A stretch of 64,000 nt of DNA from an uncultured Ruminiclostridium sp. (lineage in GTDB: Bacteria > Bacillota > Clostridia > Oscillospirales > Ruminococcaceae), in NCBI GenBank assembly GCA_947623915.1, contig CANQIB010000010.1, forward strand, positions 1-64,000, written 5' to 3'. A program made the position numbers and the translations under genes. Under the pieces are notes generated by a model. It worked only from the letters and a program-made list of their open reading frames with translations, ran no database searches and had not been told where the DNA came from. How positions within the stretch are numbered: the stretch's first letter is position 1; every line of letters starts with the position of its first letter. This document shows positions 34,049 through 42,966 of this stretch, piece after piece.

Positions 34049-34978
34049 ATGGCAAATTTTAAATTTTCCACAGCGGAAAATCCCAAGCAGGTAAACGGTA
34101 AAAAGATAGGTCTTATCGTTTTGGCGGTGATAATCCTGATAGTGCTTATCACGGTGCTGTTCAACAGCTTTACGATAGTAAACGAGGGCTTTATCGGAGT
34201 TAAGTACACATTCGGTAAGATAACGCAGGATAATCTTGCCCCGGGACTTAATATGTGTATTCCGTTCGTAGAGGAGATACGTCAGGTAGACACCCGTGAA
34301 CAGGTATACAGCGTGACCGAGGACGCATACACCAGCGACACTCAGAGCGTGGAGGAGCTGCGGCTGAAGCTGAACTATTACTACGACACCTCAAAGCTGT
34401 CCGACATTATAAGAACGGTAGGTATCGACAACGTTGAGACCAAGCTGCTCGTGCAGAACGTTGCGAAGATAGCCAAAAACGAGATAGGTAAGATAAAGGC
34501 GGAGGATCTTGTACAGTCGCGCGCCGACGTTCAGCAGAAGATACAGGACGCGCTTTCCGCCACGCTTGAGCCGAACGGTATAATAGTCGCGGCATTCGCG
34601 ATAGAAAACCTCAGCTTTGATGCGCAGTTCGAGGAATCCATACAGGCTAAAGTCATAGCGGAGCAGGACGCGCTGAAGATGGAAAACAAGACCAAGGAAA
34701 AGGAAGAAGAGGCAAAACAGCGCGTTATCGCGGCGCAGGCAGAGGCGGACAGCACCAAGCTCGCCGCCGACGCGCAGGCTTACGCGATAAAAGCGGTGCA
34801 GGAGCAGCTTTCCAACAGCCCCAACTATATCGATTATCTCAAAATAAACAACTGGAACGGCGAGCTTCCCCAGATAATAGGCGACGGTGTGAACCCGTTC
34901 GTAAATCTTGACAGCTCCGCCAACAACGCGTCGAGCGGTTCCGCCTCCGGCGGTTCGCAGAGCACGAACGAGCAGTAA
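34049..34978 (+). CDS. SPFH/prohibitin (band 7) family membrane protein, 309 aa
   Basis: One N-terminal membrane segment (residues ~18-40, IGLIVLAVIILIVLITVLF), then an SPFH domain (~45-200: NEGFIGVKYTFGKI, VDTREQVYS, LQSRADVQQKIQDALSA) and a coiled-coil region rich in Ala/Glu/Lys (~205-250, flotillin-like EAKQRVIAAQAEADSTKLAADAQAYA is the landmark). A Ser/Gly/Asn-rich tail ends the protein. Band-7 proteins scaffold membrane microdomains and control membrane proteases or transporters. No partner NfeD or FtsH gene is adjacent. GGAAAGG precedes the ATG. Confidence 0.88.
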   Translation: MANFKFSTAENPKQVNGKKIGLIVLAVIILIVLITVLFNSFTIVNEGFIGVKYTFGKITQDNLAPGLNMCIPFVEEIRQVDTREQVYSVTEDAYTSDTQSVEELRLKLNYYYDTSKLSDIIRTVGIDNVETKLLVQNVAKIAKNEIGKIKAEDLVQSRADVQQKIQDALSATLEPNGIIVAAFAIENLSFDAQFEESIQAKVIAEQDALKMENKTKEKEEEAKQRVIAAQAEADSTKLAADAQAYAIKAVQEQLSNSPNYIDYLKINNWNGELPQIIGDGVNPFVNLDSSANNASSGSASGGSQSTNEQ

Positions 34979-35003
34979 TTTTCGGGTTCTGCCGCTATAT
35001 GCA

Positions 35004-35049
35004 CAGGCATTCGGGAAAAAGGGAGCTTAGTCCTTTCCTCGAATGCCTG
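35004..35049 (+). terminator. Long hairpin between the SPFH and pcrA genes
   Basis: CAGGCATTCG pairs with CGAATGCCTG over an interior of further purine/pyrimidine pairing (GGAAAAAGGGA with TCCTTTCC). It closes the 106-base gap; no U tract follows, so it may be a processed stem or weak terminator rather than a full stop. Confidence 0.4.
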
Positions 35050-35084
35050 CGCTGTTGTACTTAATAAAAGACAGAGGTAAACAA

Positions 35085-37427
35085 ATGGACGATAACACGC
35101 TGAAAAAACGTGTACTGGAAAAATATTTCAGACGAATGAACGAACGCCAGCGCGAGGCGGTATTTGCCGTCAACGGAGCGGTGCTGATAATAGCCGGAGC
35201 GGGCAGCGGAAAGACCACGGTCTTAGTCAACCGTATCGCCGACCTTGTGCTTTTCGGGGACGCTTACGGCTGTGAGGAAACTGCGGAGCTGAGCGAGGAG
35301 GAACGCCGCTTCGCCGAGGAGTATCTTAACGGCGGGCTTGACGACGCGCTTGCCGCGCCGAGGCTGTCCGAGATATTCGCGCACGACCGCGTTATGCCGT
35401 GGAGGATACTTGCCGTCACCTTTACCAACAAGGCGGCTCAGGAGCTGAAAGAGCGTCTTTCGGCTCTGGGAGCGAATGTAGAGGGGATATGGGCGGCTAC
35501 GTTCCATTCGGCGTGCGTAAGGATATTGCGCAGCGACATAGAGGAGCTTGGGATAGGCTATCGGTCGAATTTCACGGTGTACGACGCCGACGACAGTTTA
35601 AGGCTGATAAAAAACGTCATAAAAGAAAACGGCATATCCGAAAAAATGCTGTCGCCAAAGACGGTGCAGAGCATTATTTCCCATGCCAAGGACAAGCTGA
35701 TAACGCCGGAAAAATTCGCTACCGCCGGAAAAAACGGCGAGGATTATCTTCTGGTCTCGGCGAAAAAGATATATGAGGAATACCAAAGCCGCCTTATCGG
35801 CGCGAACGCTTTGGATTTCGACGATATAATAATGCTGACGGTGCGGCTTTTGGAAAGCTGTCCCGAAGCGTCCCAACGCTGGCAGGAACGTTTTCGTTAC
35901 ATCATGGTGGACGAATATCAGGATACCAATCCGGCGCAGTACCGTCTGGTATCCCTGCTGTCGGGAAAGCACGGCAACCTTTGCGTCGTGGGCGACGAGG
36001 ATCAGAGCATCTACCGCTTTCGCGGCGCTACTATAGAAAACATACTGTCGTTTGAGCGCAGATTCAACGCAAAGGTCATAAAGCTCGAACAGAATTACCG
36101 TTCGACGCAGACCATTCTTTCCGCCGCAAACGCGGTCATATCCAACAACACCCAGCACAAGGAAAAGACGCTTTGGTCGGAGCTGGGCAAGGGCGAAAAG
36201 GTAACGGTGGCGCGCTTTTCCACCGAGCAGGAGGAGGCGTCGTACATAGCGGAGCATATCCTCGATTCGCTGAGGGACGGGAAAAATTATTCGGACAACG
36301 TTATACTGTACCGCAACAACGCGCAGTCCCGAACCGTGGAAACGGCGCTCGCCAAAAGCGGCATACCCTATCGGATAATCGGGGGCGTGCGCTTTTACGA
36401 GCGCAAGGAAATAAAGGACATGGTGGCGTATCTCAGCGTGCTGAACAACAACTTTGACGATACGAGATTTCAAAGGATAGTCAACGAGCCTTTGCGCGGC
36501 ATAGGCGACGCCACTCAGGCGGAGATACTGCGCATAGCGCACGGAATGGGTATGTCGCCGATACAGGTAATGGCGGAAAGCGCAGAATTTCCCACCCTTG
36601 CCAAAAAAGCAAAGCTGCTTATGCCTTTGGGAGAAACGTTTTTCGAGCTTTCCTCGGCGGCGGAAAACATCGAGGACGGCGGCATAATCGACGAGATACT
36701 GGACTGTTTCGGCTACCGCGACGCGCTGAAAGCGCAGGGACTTGAGGGCGAGGTAAGGCTGGAGAACATCAACGAGCTGAAATCCAACATGATAACCTAC
36801 GCCAGAGAAAACGAGGGCTGCGGGCTGTCCGAATTTCTGGAGCAGGTCGCGCTGGTGTCCGACCTTGACAGCTACGAGCAGGACGAGGACAAAGCGGTGC
36901 TGATGACCATGCACTCCGCCAAGGGGCTGGAATTTGACACGGTCTTCGTGATAGGCGCGGAGGAAAACGTATTTCCCGGCTACCGCTCCATGACGGACGC
37001 CAACGAGCTGGAGGAGGAACGCCGACTTGCGTATGTCGCGATGACTCGCGCAAAGCGCAAACTGTACTTCACCTGCGTAAAACAGCGTATGTTGTACGGT
37101 CAGACTATGCGAAACCGCGTATCCCGCTTTGTAAGCGAGATACCCGCAAAATACATGGAATACACCGATAACACCGCGCCGGCGTTTGTCGAGCAGACTC
37201 GTCCCATACGCACACGGCAAGGGTACTTGCAGCAGCGTCCCAAGCCGAGCGCGGCGGTTTCGACGGAAATATACAAAGAGGGCGACAGGGTGAGCCACGG
37301 CACGTTCGGAGAGGGCACCGTGCTTTCCGCAAAGCCCATGGGCGGCGACTGGCTTTTAGAGATAGCATTTGACACCCATGGCACAAAAAAGGTAGCCGCA
37401 AAATTCTCAAAAATGAGAAAGATATAG
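35085..37427 (+). CDS. pcrA: PcrA/UvrD-type superfamily 1A DNA helicase, 780 aa
   Basis: All SF1A motifs are seen: Q motif NERQREAVFAV, Walker A AGAGSGKTTVL at ~38-48, Ia LAVTFTNKAA, II MVDEYQDTN, III GDEDQSIYRFRGA, IV YRSTQTIL, V TMHSAKGLEF, VI YVAMTRAKRKLYF. A C-terminal Tudor-like domain (DRVSHGTFGEGTVL) is typical of PcrA and binds RNA polymerase. An insertion after motif I (CEETAELSEEERRF, ~65-100) is common in clostridial members. It unwinds DNA 3'-5' in repair and conflict resolution. Start: ATG at 35085 behind AGAGGT. Confidence 0.95.
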   Translation: MDDNTLKKRVLEKYFRRMNERQREAVFAVNGAVLIIAGAGSGKTTVLVNRIADLVLFGDAYGCEETAELSEEERRFAEEYLNGGLDDALAAPRLSEIFAHDRVMPWRILAVTFTNKAAQELKERLSALGANVEGIWAATFHSACVRILRSDIEELGIGYRSNFTVYDADDSLRLIKNVIKENGISEKMLSPKTVQSIISHAKDKLITPEKFATAGKNGEDYLLVSAKKIYEEYQSRLIGANALDFDDIIMLTVRLLESCPEASQRWQERFRYIMVDEYQDTNPAQYRLVSLLSGKHGNLCVVGDEDQSIYRFRGATIENILSFERRFNAKVIKLEQNYRSTQTILSAANAVISNNTQHKEKTLWSELGKGEKVTVARFSTEQEEASYIAEHILDSLRDGKNYSDNVILYRNNAQSRTVETALAKSGIPYRIIGGVRFYERKEIKDMVAYLSVLNNNFDDTRFQRIVNEPLRGIGDATQAEILRIAHGMGMSPIQVMAESAEFPTLAKKAKLLMPLGETFFELSSAAENIEDGGIIDEILDCFGYRDALKAQGLEGEVRLENINELKSNMITYARENEGCGLSEFLEQVALVSDLDSYEQDEDKAVLMTMHSAKGLEFDTVFVIGAEENVFPGYRSMTDANELEEERRLAYVAMTRAKRKLYFTCVKQRMLYGQTMRNRVSRFVSEIPAKYMEYTDNTAPAFVEQTRPIRTRQGYLQQRPKPSAAVSTEIYKEGDRVSHGTFGEGTVLSAKPMGGDWLLEIAFDTHGTKKVAAKFSKMRKI

Positions 37428-37434
37428 GTATGGT

Positions 37435-38094
37435 ATGAAGATAGAAGCGGTAATTTTTGACATGGACGGGCTTATGCTGGACACCGAAAAGCTGTTGGTG
37501 CGCTTTTGGTGCGAGGCGGCGCGGGAATACGGTTTTCCCATGGAACGACGGCACGCGCTGGAGCTGCGTTCCTTTGCGGGAAAGTTTGCGGCGGTGCAGC
37601 TCAAAGAGTGGTTCGGGGAAAGCTGCGATTACAAAAAAATACGCGCCCGCCGCATAGAGCTTATGAACGCCTACATAAAAGACCACCCCGTCGGAAAAAA
37701 GGTAGGCTTGGATGAGCTGCTGGATCATCTGAAAGAACGCGGGATACGCGCCGCGGTAGCCACCGCTACCGATTTGGAGCGTGCAAAGGAATATCTTATC
37801 CCCGCAGGAATATACGACAAGTTTGAACGCATAATCTGCGGAAACATGATACAAAACGGCAAACCCTGTCCGGATATATACCTTTACGCGTGCAGTCAGC
37901 TGGGACTTGAGCCGGAACGCTGCATGGCGCTGGAGGACAGCCCGAACGGGGTGAGGTCGGCAAGCGACGCGGGCTGCGTTACGGTGATGGTACCGGATCT
38001 GACGCCTCCCGCCATGGAGCAGTACAGTCGGGTATTCGCGGTGTGCGAAACGCTGCGCGACGTTATCGGACTGCTGAACGGAGTAAACAAATGA
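37435..38094 (+). CDS. HAD-superfamily phosphatase/phosphomutase (beta-PGM-like), 219 aa
   Basis: HAD subfamily IA: motif I FDMDGLMLDTE (D9, D11), motif II VATAT, motif III K (GKPCPDIYLY) and motif IV EDSPNGV. The cap is the four-helix C1 type. The DMDGLM..DTE form resembles beta-phosphoglucomutase-like and sugar phosphatases; the true substrate is not fixed by sequence. It begins 7 bases after pcrA and overlaps the next HAD gene by 4 bases, so it belongs to the pcrA-HAD-HAD-rimM-trmD operon. Confidence 0.88.
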   Translation: MKIEAVIFDMDGLMLDTEKLLVRFWCEAAREYGFPMERRHALELRSFAGKFAAVQLKEWFGESCDYKKIRARRIELMNAYIKDHPVGKKVGLDELLDHLKERGIRAAVATATDLERAKEYLIPAGIYDKFERIICGNMIQNGKPCPDIYLYACSQLGLEPERCMALEDSPNGVRSASDAGCVTVMVPDLTPPAMEQYSRVFAVCETLRDVIGLLNGVNK

Positions 38095-38765
38095 AAAACG
38101 AAAAAACAGCCGTAAAAGGCGTGATATTCGACCTTGACGGCACTTTGCTGAATACTTTGGACGACCTCGCCGACAGCGCAAATCATGTCCTTAGTATGCT
38201 CGGACTGCCTGAGCATGAAACGGAAAGCTACAAGTATTTTGTCGGCAACGGCATACCCAAGCTGATAGAACGCTGTCTGCCGCCCGACCGACAGGAGCTT
38301 TGCGGTAAGGCGCTGGAAATGTTTCTTGAATACTACGACGCGCACAGCGAGGACAAGACCGCTCCGTACAACGGTATAACGGAGATGCTCAGCAGGCTGC
38401 GTGAAATGGGACTGCCTGTCGGCGTTGTCACAAATAAGGCGCATGAAATAGCGATAAAGGTAGTGGAGCATTATTTCGGGAAAGGCTGCTTTGACTGTAT
38501 AAGAGGACTTGACAGCGGCATAAGACCCAAGCCTGCGCCGGACGGCGCGCTGTTCGTGGCACGGCGGCTGGATATCCCGCCGAAAAATGTACTGTATCTC
38601 GGCGATACCAAGACCGATATGCAGACCGCTGTGAACGCGGGGTTTATCCCCTGCGGCGTGCTGTGGGGATTTCGCAAACGCGACGAGCTTGAAGAAAACG
38701 GGGCGAGATACATTATCGGCGACCCCTCGGAGCTATTCGATATTTTAAAAGGAGCAGCAGAATGA
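38091..38765 (+). CDS. HAD-superfamily phosphatase (phosphoglycolate phosphatase-like), 224 aa
   Basis: Subfamily IA HAD: FDLDGTLLNT (nucleophile D15), VVTNK (motif II), KPAPDGALF (motif III), LGDTKTDMQTA (motif IV). The length and cap resemble Gph-type phosphoglycolate phosphatases. Start is the ATG overlapping the previous stop (ATGA), and its own stop overlaps rimM the same way. A paralogue-like HAD sits directly before it, but the two share only the family motifs. Confidence 0.88.
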   Translation: MKNEKTAVKGVIFDLDGTLLNTLDDLADSANHVLSMLGLPEHETESYKYFVGNGIPKLIERCLPPDRQELCGKALEMFLEYYDAHSEDKTAPYNGITEMLSRLREMGLPVGVVTNKAHEIAIKVVEHYFGKGCFDCIRGLDSGIRPKPAPDGALFVARRLDIPPKNVLYLGDTKTDMQTAVNAGFIPCGVLWGFRKRDELEENGARYIIGDPSELFDILKGAAE

Positions 38766-39283
38766 GAAAACAGTATCTTGAAGCCGCAAAGATAGTCGCT
38801 CCGCAGGGGCTTAAAGGCGAGATACGCGCGCAGTATTACTGCGACGGGCCGGACTTTTTTACAAAGCTGGAGCGCCTGTTCATCGGGAAAGAGAAGAAAG
38901 AAACCAAGCTGCTCTCCTCCCGCGCTCACGGCAATCTGGTCGTACTGAAGCTGGACGCGGCAAATTCCCGCGAGGAGGTAACGCCGCTTATCGGGAAACT
39001 GCTGTATATCGACAGGAACGACGTGACGCTGGAAGAGGGGGTCTACTTCCTACAGGACCTTATCGGGCTGAAAGTCGTCGACGCGGATACCGGCAAGCTG
39101 TACGGCGAGGTGGACGAGATATACCAAAACGGCTCCGCCGACGTGTATTCCGTGAAAACTCCGGAGGGAAAGCAGCTTATGTTTCCCGCGATACCGCAGG
39201 TGCTTATCAGCAGAGATATTGACGGCGGCGTGATAACGATACGCCCGCTCGAAGGGCTTTTTGATAACGAGGAGCAGCGATGA
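38762..39283 (+). CDS. rimM: 16S rRNA processing protein RimM, 173 aa
   Basis: N-terminal RimM domain (KIVAPQGLKGEIRAQ; ~1-85) and C-terminal PRC-barrel (GVYFLQDLIGLKVVDADTGKLYGEVDEI, FPAIPQVLISRD). RimM binds ribosomal protein uS19 and assists maturation of the 30S head. Overlaps the HAD gene upstream and trmD downstream by 4 bases each; rimM-trmD adjacency is conserved across bacteria. The glycine-rich GRIXGPHGLKG box reads AKIVAPQGLKG here, a mild divergence. Confidence 0.94.
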   Translation: MRKQYLEAAKIVAPQGLKGEIRAQYYCDGPDFFTKLERLFIGKEKKETKLLSSRAHGNLVVLKLDAANSREEVTPLIGKLLYIDRNDVTLEEGVYFLQDLIGLKVVDADTGKLYGEVDEIYQNGSADVYSVKTPEGKQLMFPAIPQVLISRDIDGGVITIRPLEGLFDNEEQR

Positions 39284-40317
39284 TACGCATAGATATAGCG
39301 ACGCTTTTTCCCGAAATGTGCCGCGCCGTGCTGTCCGAAAGCATTATCGGGCGTGCTATGAAAGCGGGATATATTGATATAAGATGTCACAATATCCGCG
39401 ACTATGCCGGCAATAAGCACAACCGCGTCGACGATAAGCCGTACGGAGGCGGCACCGGCATGGTGATGCAGGCGCAGCCGATATATGACTGTATCAACGC
39501 GATACGCGCCGAGGTCGGCGAGGACGTCGGGATAATTTATATGTCCCCGCAGGGCAAGCCGCTCACCCAGCAAAAGGTAAAGGAGCTTGCTCGGCTTGAC
39601 AGGCTGATAATACTTTGCGGGCATTACGAGGGGATAGACTGTCGGGTGACGGAGGAGCTTGGCGCGCAGGAAATATCGGTGGGAGATTTTGTCGTGACCG
39701 GCGGAGAACTGCCCGCGCTCATGCTGACCGACGCGATAGCGCGTATGCAGGAGGGCGTGCTGCCGAATACCGACGCATACTCGCGGGAAAGCCATTACGA
39801 GGGGCTTTTGGAATATCCGCAGTACACGCGTCCCGAAGTTTGGAAAGGCAGAGCCGTTCCGCAGGTGCTGCTGTCCGGCGACCACGCGCAGGTAGAAAAA
39901 TGGCAGGAGCAAATGTCGTGGCAGACGACGCTTGAAAAAAGACCCGACCTGCTGACCGCGCGGAAAAAGGACGGCTCGCCTTATGCAAAATACCTTGACT
40001 TTTCGGTAAACGCCGAGGGATTTCCCGACGAGGCGGATCTGGCTGTTTTGCGGTTAGCCCGTCAAAAACTGCTCACCTCCGCTGAAAAAAAGATGTTCGT
40101 GAAAATCAACAAATATCTTGCTGAAAAGCTGCCCGATAAGAGGGATAATATTCATATCCTGATAAAAAGCGAAGCGCGGGACATGACGGATATGTATCTG
40201 TCGCTTTGCGATATCCTAAAGGCGCATAAAGTGAATTTTAACATAATATTTACCGATTTTGCCGGCAAGATAATACGGGAATATGACGATTTCCTGGTTA
40301 CCGAACCTGAAAAATGA
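39280..40317 (+). CDS. trmD: tRNA (guanine-37-N1)-methyltransferase with C-terminal extension, 345 aa
   Basis: Residues 1-~228 are a complete TrmD: IATLFPEM, KPYGGGTGMVM, YMSPQGKPL, LCGHYEGIDCRV and VGDFVVTGGELPA form the SPOUT knot that binds SAM, then LLEYPQYTRP and the helical C-terminal domain ending RPDLL. It makes m1G37 in tRNAs reading CNN codons and prevents +1 frameshifting. TrmD is normally 230-260 residues. Here ~115 further residues follow, including a helix (SAEKKMFVKINKYLAEKL) and an alpha/beta-like part (IHILIKSEARDM, VNFNIIFTDFAGKII). I do not recognise this extension. It is in frame with no sign of a lost stop. Confidence 0.93.
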   Translation: MIRIDIATLFPEMCRAVLSESIIGRAMKAGYIDIRCHNIRDYAGNKHNRVDDKPYGGGTGMVMQAQPIYDCINAIRAEVGEDVGIIYMSPQGKPLTQQKVKELARLDRLIILCGHYEGIDCRVTEELGAQEISVGDFVVTGGELPALMLTDAIARMQEGVLPNTDAYSRESHYEGLLEYPQYTRPEVWKGRAVPQVLLSGDHAQVEKWQEQMSWQTTLEKRPDLLTARKKDGSPYAKYLDFSVNAEGFPDEADLAVLRLARQKLLTSAEKKMFVKINKYLAEKLPDKRDNIHILIKSEARDMTDMYLSLCDILKAHKVNFNIIFTDFAGKIIREYDDFLVTEPEK

Positions 40318-40487
40318 CCTATCCGACCGCTTGCGCGGCGTGCGATGGTGGAAAACTTCTGTGTATCTTCAATATCCGAGCAAACAAATTTTTATGCAAA
40401 TGATACAAAAAATTGCAAAAAGATTGATGAGTATTGAGCGAATGTGAAGAATAATTGCAGAAAAAATGACAAAAGATAAAAACTCTG

Positions 40488-40516
40488 TTGACGAACTTGA
40501 AATTTACGGCTATACT
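40488..40516 (+). promoter_or_regulatory. Promoter of the HPr gene (TTGACG-17-TATACT)
   Basis: -35 TTGACG (40488-40493), 17-bp spacer, -10 TATACT (40511-40516). The 170 bases before it (after trmD) are AT-rich and hold nothing I can name. Confidence 0.88.
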
Positions 40517-40587
40517 ATATATACAGGGCAGGAAAAGCCCGACAACAAAGGAAAGAAAACAGTAGAAAACGATGGAGGTAGTTATTC

Positions 40588-40851
40588 ATGTTTGTCAAAG
40601 AAGTGAGCGTTAAGAACCAGGTTGGTTTGCACGCAAGACCTGCAACTTTCTTCATCCAGAAAGCCAACGAATACAAATCATCTATCTGGGTTGAAAAGGA
40701 AGAACGCAGAGTCAATGCAAAGAGCCTGTTAGGTATTCTTTCTCTCGGCATTGTAGGCGGTACTCCTATCCGCATCATTGCAGACGGCACAGACGAGCAG
40801 CTGGCTGTTGACGGCTTGGTAAAGCTGGTAGAGAGCGGTTTTACCGAATAA
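40588..40851 (+). CDS. HPr-family phosphocarrier protein, 87 aa
   Basis: Carries the PTS phosphorylation site His15 in GLHARPAT and the HPr-kinase site Ser46 in NAKSLLGILSLG, both at canonical positions. Thus it can serve PTS phosphotransfer and, when Ser46 is phosphorylated, carbon catabolite control with CcpA. An alternative is a Crh-like regulator, but Crh lacks His15. GGAGGT lies 8 bases before the ATG. Its codon use is AT-richer than its neighbours and it is monocistronic with a strong promoter and terminator, as for an abundant protein. Confidence 0.9.
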   Translation: MFVKEVSVKNQVGLHARPATFFIQKANEYKSSIWVEKEERRVNAKSLLGILSLGIVGGTPIRIIADGTDEQLAVDGLVKLVESGFTE

Positions 40852-40869
40852 TCACATAACAAGAGAATA

Positions 40870-40897
40870 AAAGCCGCCGCGTGTAAACGGCGGCTTT
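40870..40897 (+). terminator. Terminator of the HPr gene
   Basis: A 10-bp stem (AAAGCCGCCG / CGGCGGCTTT), 19 bases after the stop. The stem ends in TTTATG; the lipoprotein gene begins 23 bases later, so read-through would express it. Confidence 0.7.
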
Positions 40898-40920
40898 ATG
40901 CTTTGGAAAAGGAAGATTTG

Positions 40921-41607
40921 ATGTTAAAAAAGATAACCGCGCTCGCGCTCGCGGCGGCGTTGCTGCTAAGCGGCTGTTCGGCGGACTATTCGGATATCGA
41001 AGGGTACGACCTTGTGATGAAGTCAAGGGAGCTGTACACAGGACTTTACGGGGCGCACCTTACGGTAACGGACAAGGCTCGCGACCTTGTGACGCAGGAG
41101 CTTACGTTTTTATATGACGATGTGGACAGACTGACCTATTCCTATTTCGGAACGGACGGCGATACCGAATACCGCGAATATCACGACGGCTACAGCTACA
41201 GCTACACCGACTCCGACGGCAAATGGATAACCGTAAACGAGGGTGAGGAAAACTACCGCGGCTACAACCGCATAAGCAAGATGTCTATGACCGACGCGGG
41301 AATGATATTTATAAAGCCGGAAAGCATAGAGAGCAGTAATGTCGCTCAGGACGGCGTAAACACGGTGATAACGCACGTTTACCGCGCCGAGGAGCTTAGC
41401 GAGATGATGGCGTCGCAGCTCGGCACAAACGGTTCGCTGACCGAATTTTCGGTCGTGTATACGCTGGACGGTTCGGGATATTGCCTGTCTATGGAGCAAA
41501 AAGGCGTAATGACTCTGGACGGAAAAACGCAGGATATAGACTACCTGCTGTCCATCGACAGCATGAACGATATAGCTAAAATAGAAAAACCGTTTACCGA
41601 AGAGTAA
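40921..41607 (+). CDS. Small lipoprotein of unknown function, 228 aa
   Basis: Lipoprotein signal with lipobox LLSGC (Cys19) at the N-terminus, so it is attached to the outer face of the membrane. The mature part is rich in Asp, Tyr and Thr with beta-strand character (GYSYSYTDSDGKWITVN, NTVITHVYRAEEL). I do not recognise the fold; the pattern of a TLQ-like domain (LFYDDVDRLTYSYFGTDGDTEY) recalls LolA/LppX-type lipoproteins, but this is weak. The start is the ATG at 40921 with AAGGAAG at 5 bases. Convergent with the next gene. Confidence 0.75.
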   Translation: MLKKITALALAAALLLSGCSADYSDIEGYDLVMKSRELYTGLYGAHLTVTDKARDLVTQELTFLYDDVDRLTYSYFGTDGDTEYREYHDGYSYSYTDSDGKWITVNEGEENYRGYNRISKMSMTDAGMIFIKPESIESSNVAQDGVNTVITHVYRAEELSEMMASQLGTNGSLTEFSVVYTLDGSGYCLSMEQKGVMTLDGKTQDIDYLLSIDSMNDIAKIEKPFTEE

Positions 41608-41661
41608 ACGGTTCTAAAAACAAAAAGCTCTGACGGGAATAACTTCCCCGTCGGAGCTTTT
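41589..41661. terminator. Two stacked hairpins between convergent genes
   Basis: The first stem (AACCGTTTA / TAAACGGTT, 41589-41614) overlaps the lipoprotein stop codon. The second (AAAAGCTCTGACGGG / CCCGTCGGAGCTTTT, 41623-41661, 15 bp with one G-U) has T tracts on both strands and serves both genes. Confidence 0.82.
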
Positions 41662-41667
41662 GTATTC

Positions 41668-42420
41668 TTAAAAAATAGGCTGTATATCGTCGTTGACGTA
41701 AAATACGTCTATTCTGTCGTAGCTTTTGTTGCGGCAGCCGGAGATCGTCTTTTTGAGCGTTTCCACCAGCATATCGGAATTTTCGCCGTATTCCTGCAAA
41801 TTGTCCGATACCGTGATATTCAGCACAAAAACGGTCGCCTCGTGGTAGACCGTGCCGTTTTCGGTCTCCTCCTCCCAGCTGTTGTCCGCCTCGCTGACGG
41901 AATACAGCTTGATTTCTTCCTCCGTATTTTCGTCAAGTCGGTTAAGCTCCGCCCACTTGTTGAATACCGTTTTCGGGTCGTCGGAAAGGTCGCAGGACTG
42001 CGTTTTTTCCGCGCCGTTATCGAGGTAATATATCACGACCTCGCGCTGCTCGGCCGCCGAGCTTTGGGTATCGCCGCCCGCGGCGCTTTGAGTATCGCCG
42101 TCTTGCGAGTCTAACGAGCTATCGCCCTGAGATTCGGCGGTCTGCGTGCTTTCTTCGCTTTGCGGGTCGGAGCTTTGCGTATCCGCGCCGCTTTGACCGT
42201 TCGAGCCGCTTTGGACATCGTCGGACAAGCCGTTATCGCTTTGCGTAAGGCTGTCCGAAACGGCCGAGCCGCTGCTTTGCGATTCGGTCTGCGCCTTATT
42301 GGCGATAAGCACGGCGGATATGACAAACCCCGCTATCACCACGGCGGCGCATATACCTATCAAAATATATTTTACCATCGCCGCTTTGCCGGCGCTCGTT
42401 TTTTTCTCTTTTTCCGGCAT
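41668..42420 (-). CDS. Membrane-anchored protein with Ser/Gln-rich stalk, 250 aa
   Basis: A basic cytosolic start, one membrane segment (~17-40), a long Ser/Gln/Asp/Gly stalk (~45-130, with repeated TQS and SQ pairs) and a folded outer domain (~130-250: VVIYYLDNGAEKTQSCD, TVFNKWAELNRL, ATVFVLNITVSDNLQEYG). The outer domain resembles the GerMN/sporulation-type layout in its strand-helix pattern, but I cannot confirm it. The GTG/ATG question does not arise: GGAAAGGACG precedes the ATG. It follows the GtrA gene by 21 bases and likely shares its transcript. Confidence 0.7.
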   Translation of the reverse strand: MPEKEKKTSAGKAAMVKYILIGICAAVVIAGFVISAVLIANKAQTESQSSGSAVSDSLTQSDNGLSDDVQSGSNGQSGADTQSSDPQSEESTQTAESQGDSSLDSQDGDTQSAAGGDTQSSAAEQREVVIYYLDNGAEKTQSCDLSDDPKTVFNKWAELNRLDENTEEEIKLYSVSEADNSWEEETENGTVYHEATVFVLNITVSDNLQEYGENSDMLVETLKKTISGCRNKSYDRIDVFYVNDDIQPIF

Positions 42421-42441
42421 ATGTTACGTCCTTTCCGATGT

Positions 42442-42966
42442 TCACTCTTTTTTTCTGAACACGAACAACTTACTGAACACGAAATTCAGCACCAAAACCA
42501 CGATATTTGAAAATATCTTGACGCACAGCTCATAAAAGCCGTTTTCTATCGCGGGCAGATTTACCAGCAGATACATTATGATGAGGTCTACAAACAGCGT
42601 AAACAATCGCGCTCCGTAAAAGGAGAGCGCCTGCGCAAGCACTTTTCCCGCGCCTTTGACGCGACTTTGAAACACCCATATCCGATTAGTGATATAGGCG
42701 AACGTGACCGAAACTATCCAGCTTACGATATTCGGCAGGACGGTGGAGGAATCCCCGTCGGTGAATGTCAGCCGATAGCTCCATTTGAGTATATCCGGCG
42801 CGCTCTGCTCGTCGGGAAAAAGCGTGCGTATCACAAAATACGTCACTATCGAAACCAGCGTCGTAAGGACTCCGAAAACGATATATAAAATTATCTCGCG
42901 GTATTTGCGGTAAAGCTCCCCCCATTCGGAGGGGTGGAGCGCCATGCGGATAAATTCTTTTATCAT
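42442..42966 (-). CDS. GtrA-family membrane protein, 174 aa
   Basis: Four membrane segments with the GtrA pattern: YIVFGVLTTLVSIVTYFVI, VSWIVSVTFAYITNRIWVF, ARLFTLFVDLIIMYLLV and IFSNIVVLVLNFVFSKLFVF. GtrA proteins are thought to move polyprenyl-linked sugars across the membrane for modification of wall polymers. Its ATG overlaps the stop of the PH-domain gene (ATGA). No glycosyltransferase gene is directly beside it; the nearest candidate is at 56.1 kb. Confidence 0.9.
   Translation of the reverse strand: MIKEFIRMALHPSEWGELYRKYREIILYIVFGVLTTLVSIVTYFVIRTLFPDEQSAPDILKWSYRLTFTDGDSSTVLPNIVSWIVSVTFAYITNRIWVFQSRVKGAGKVLAQALSFYGARLFTLFVDLIIMYLLVNLPAIENGFYELCVKIFSNIVVLVLNFVFSKLFVFRKKE

Noticed and set aside
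35598..37298. 566-codon open frame antisense to pcrA, and similar long antisense frames at 16472-17935, 12403-13578 and 53264-55045
   Set aside because: They lie fully opposite genes with clear motifs, have compositions typical of shadow frames (rich in Arg, His, Tyr, Val), and lack ribosome binding sites. GC codon bias keeps these frames open.
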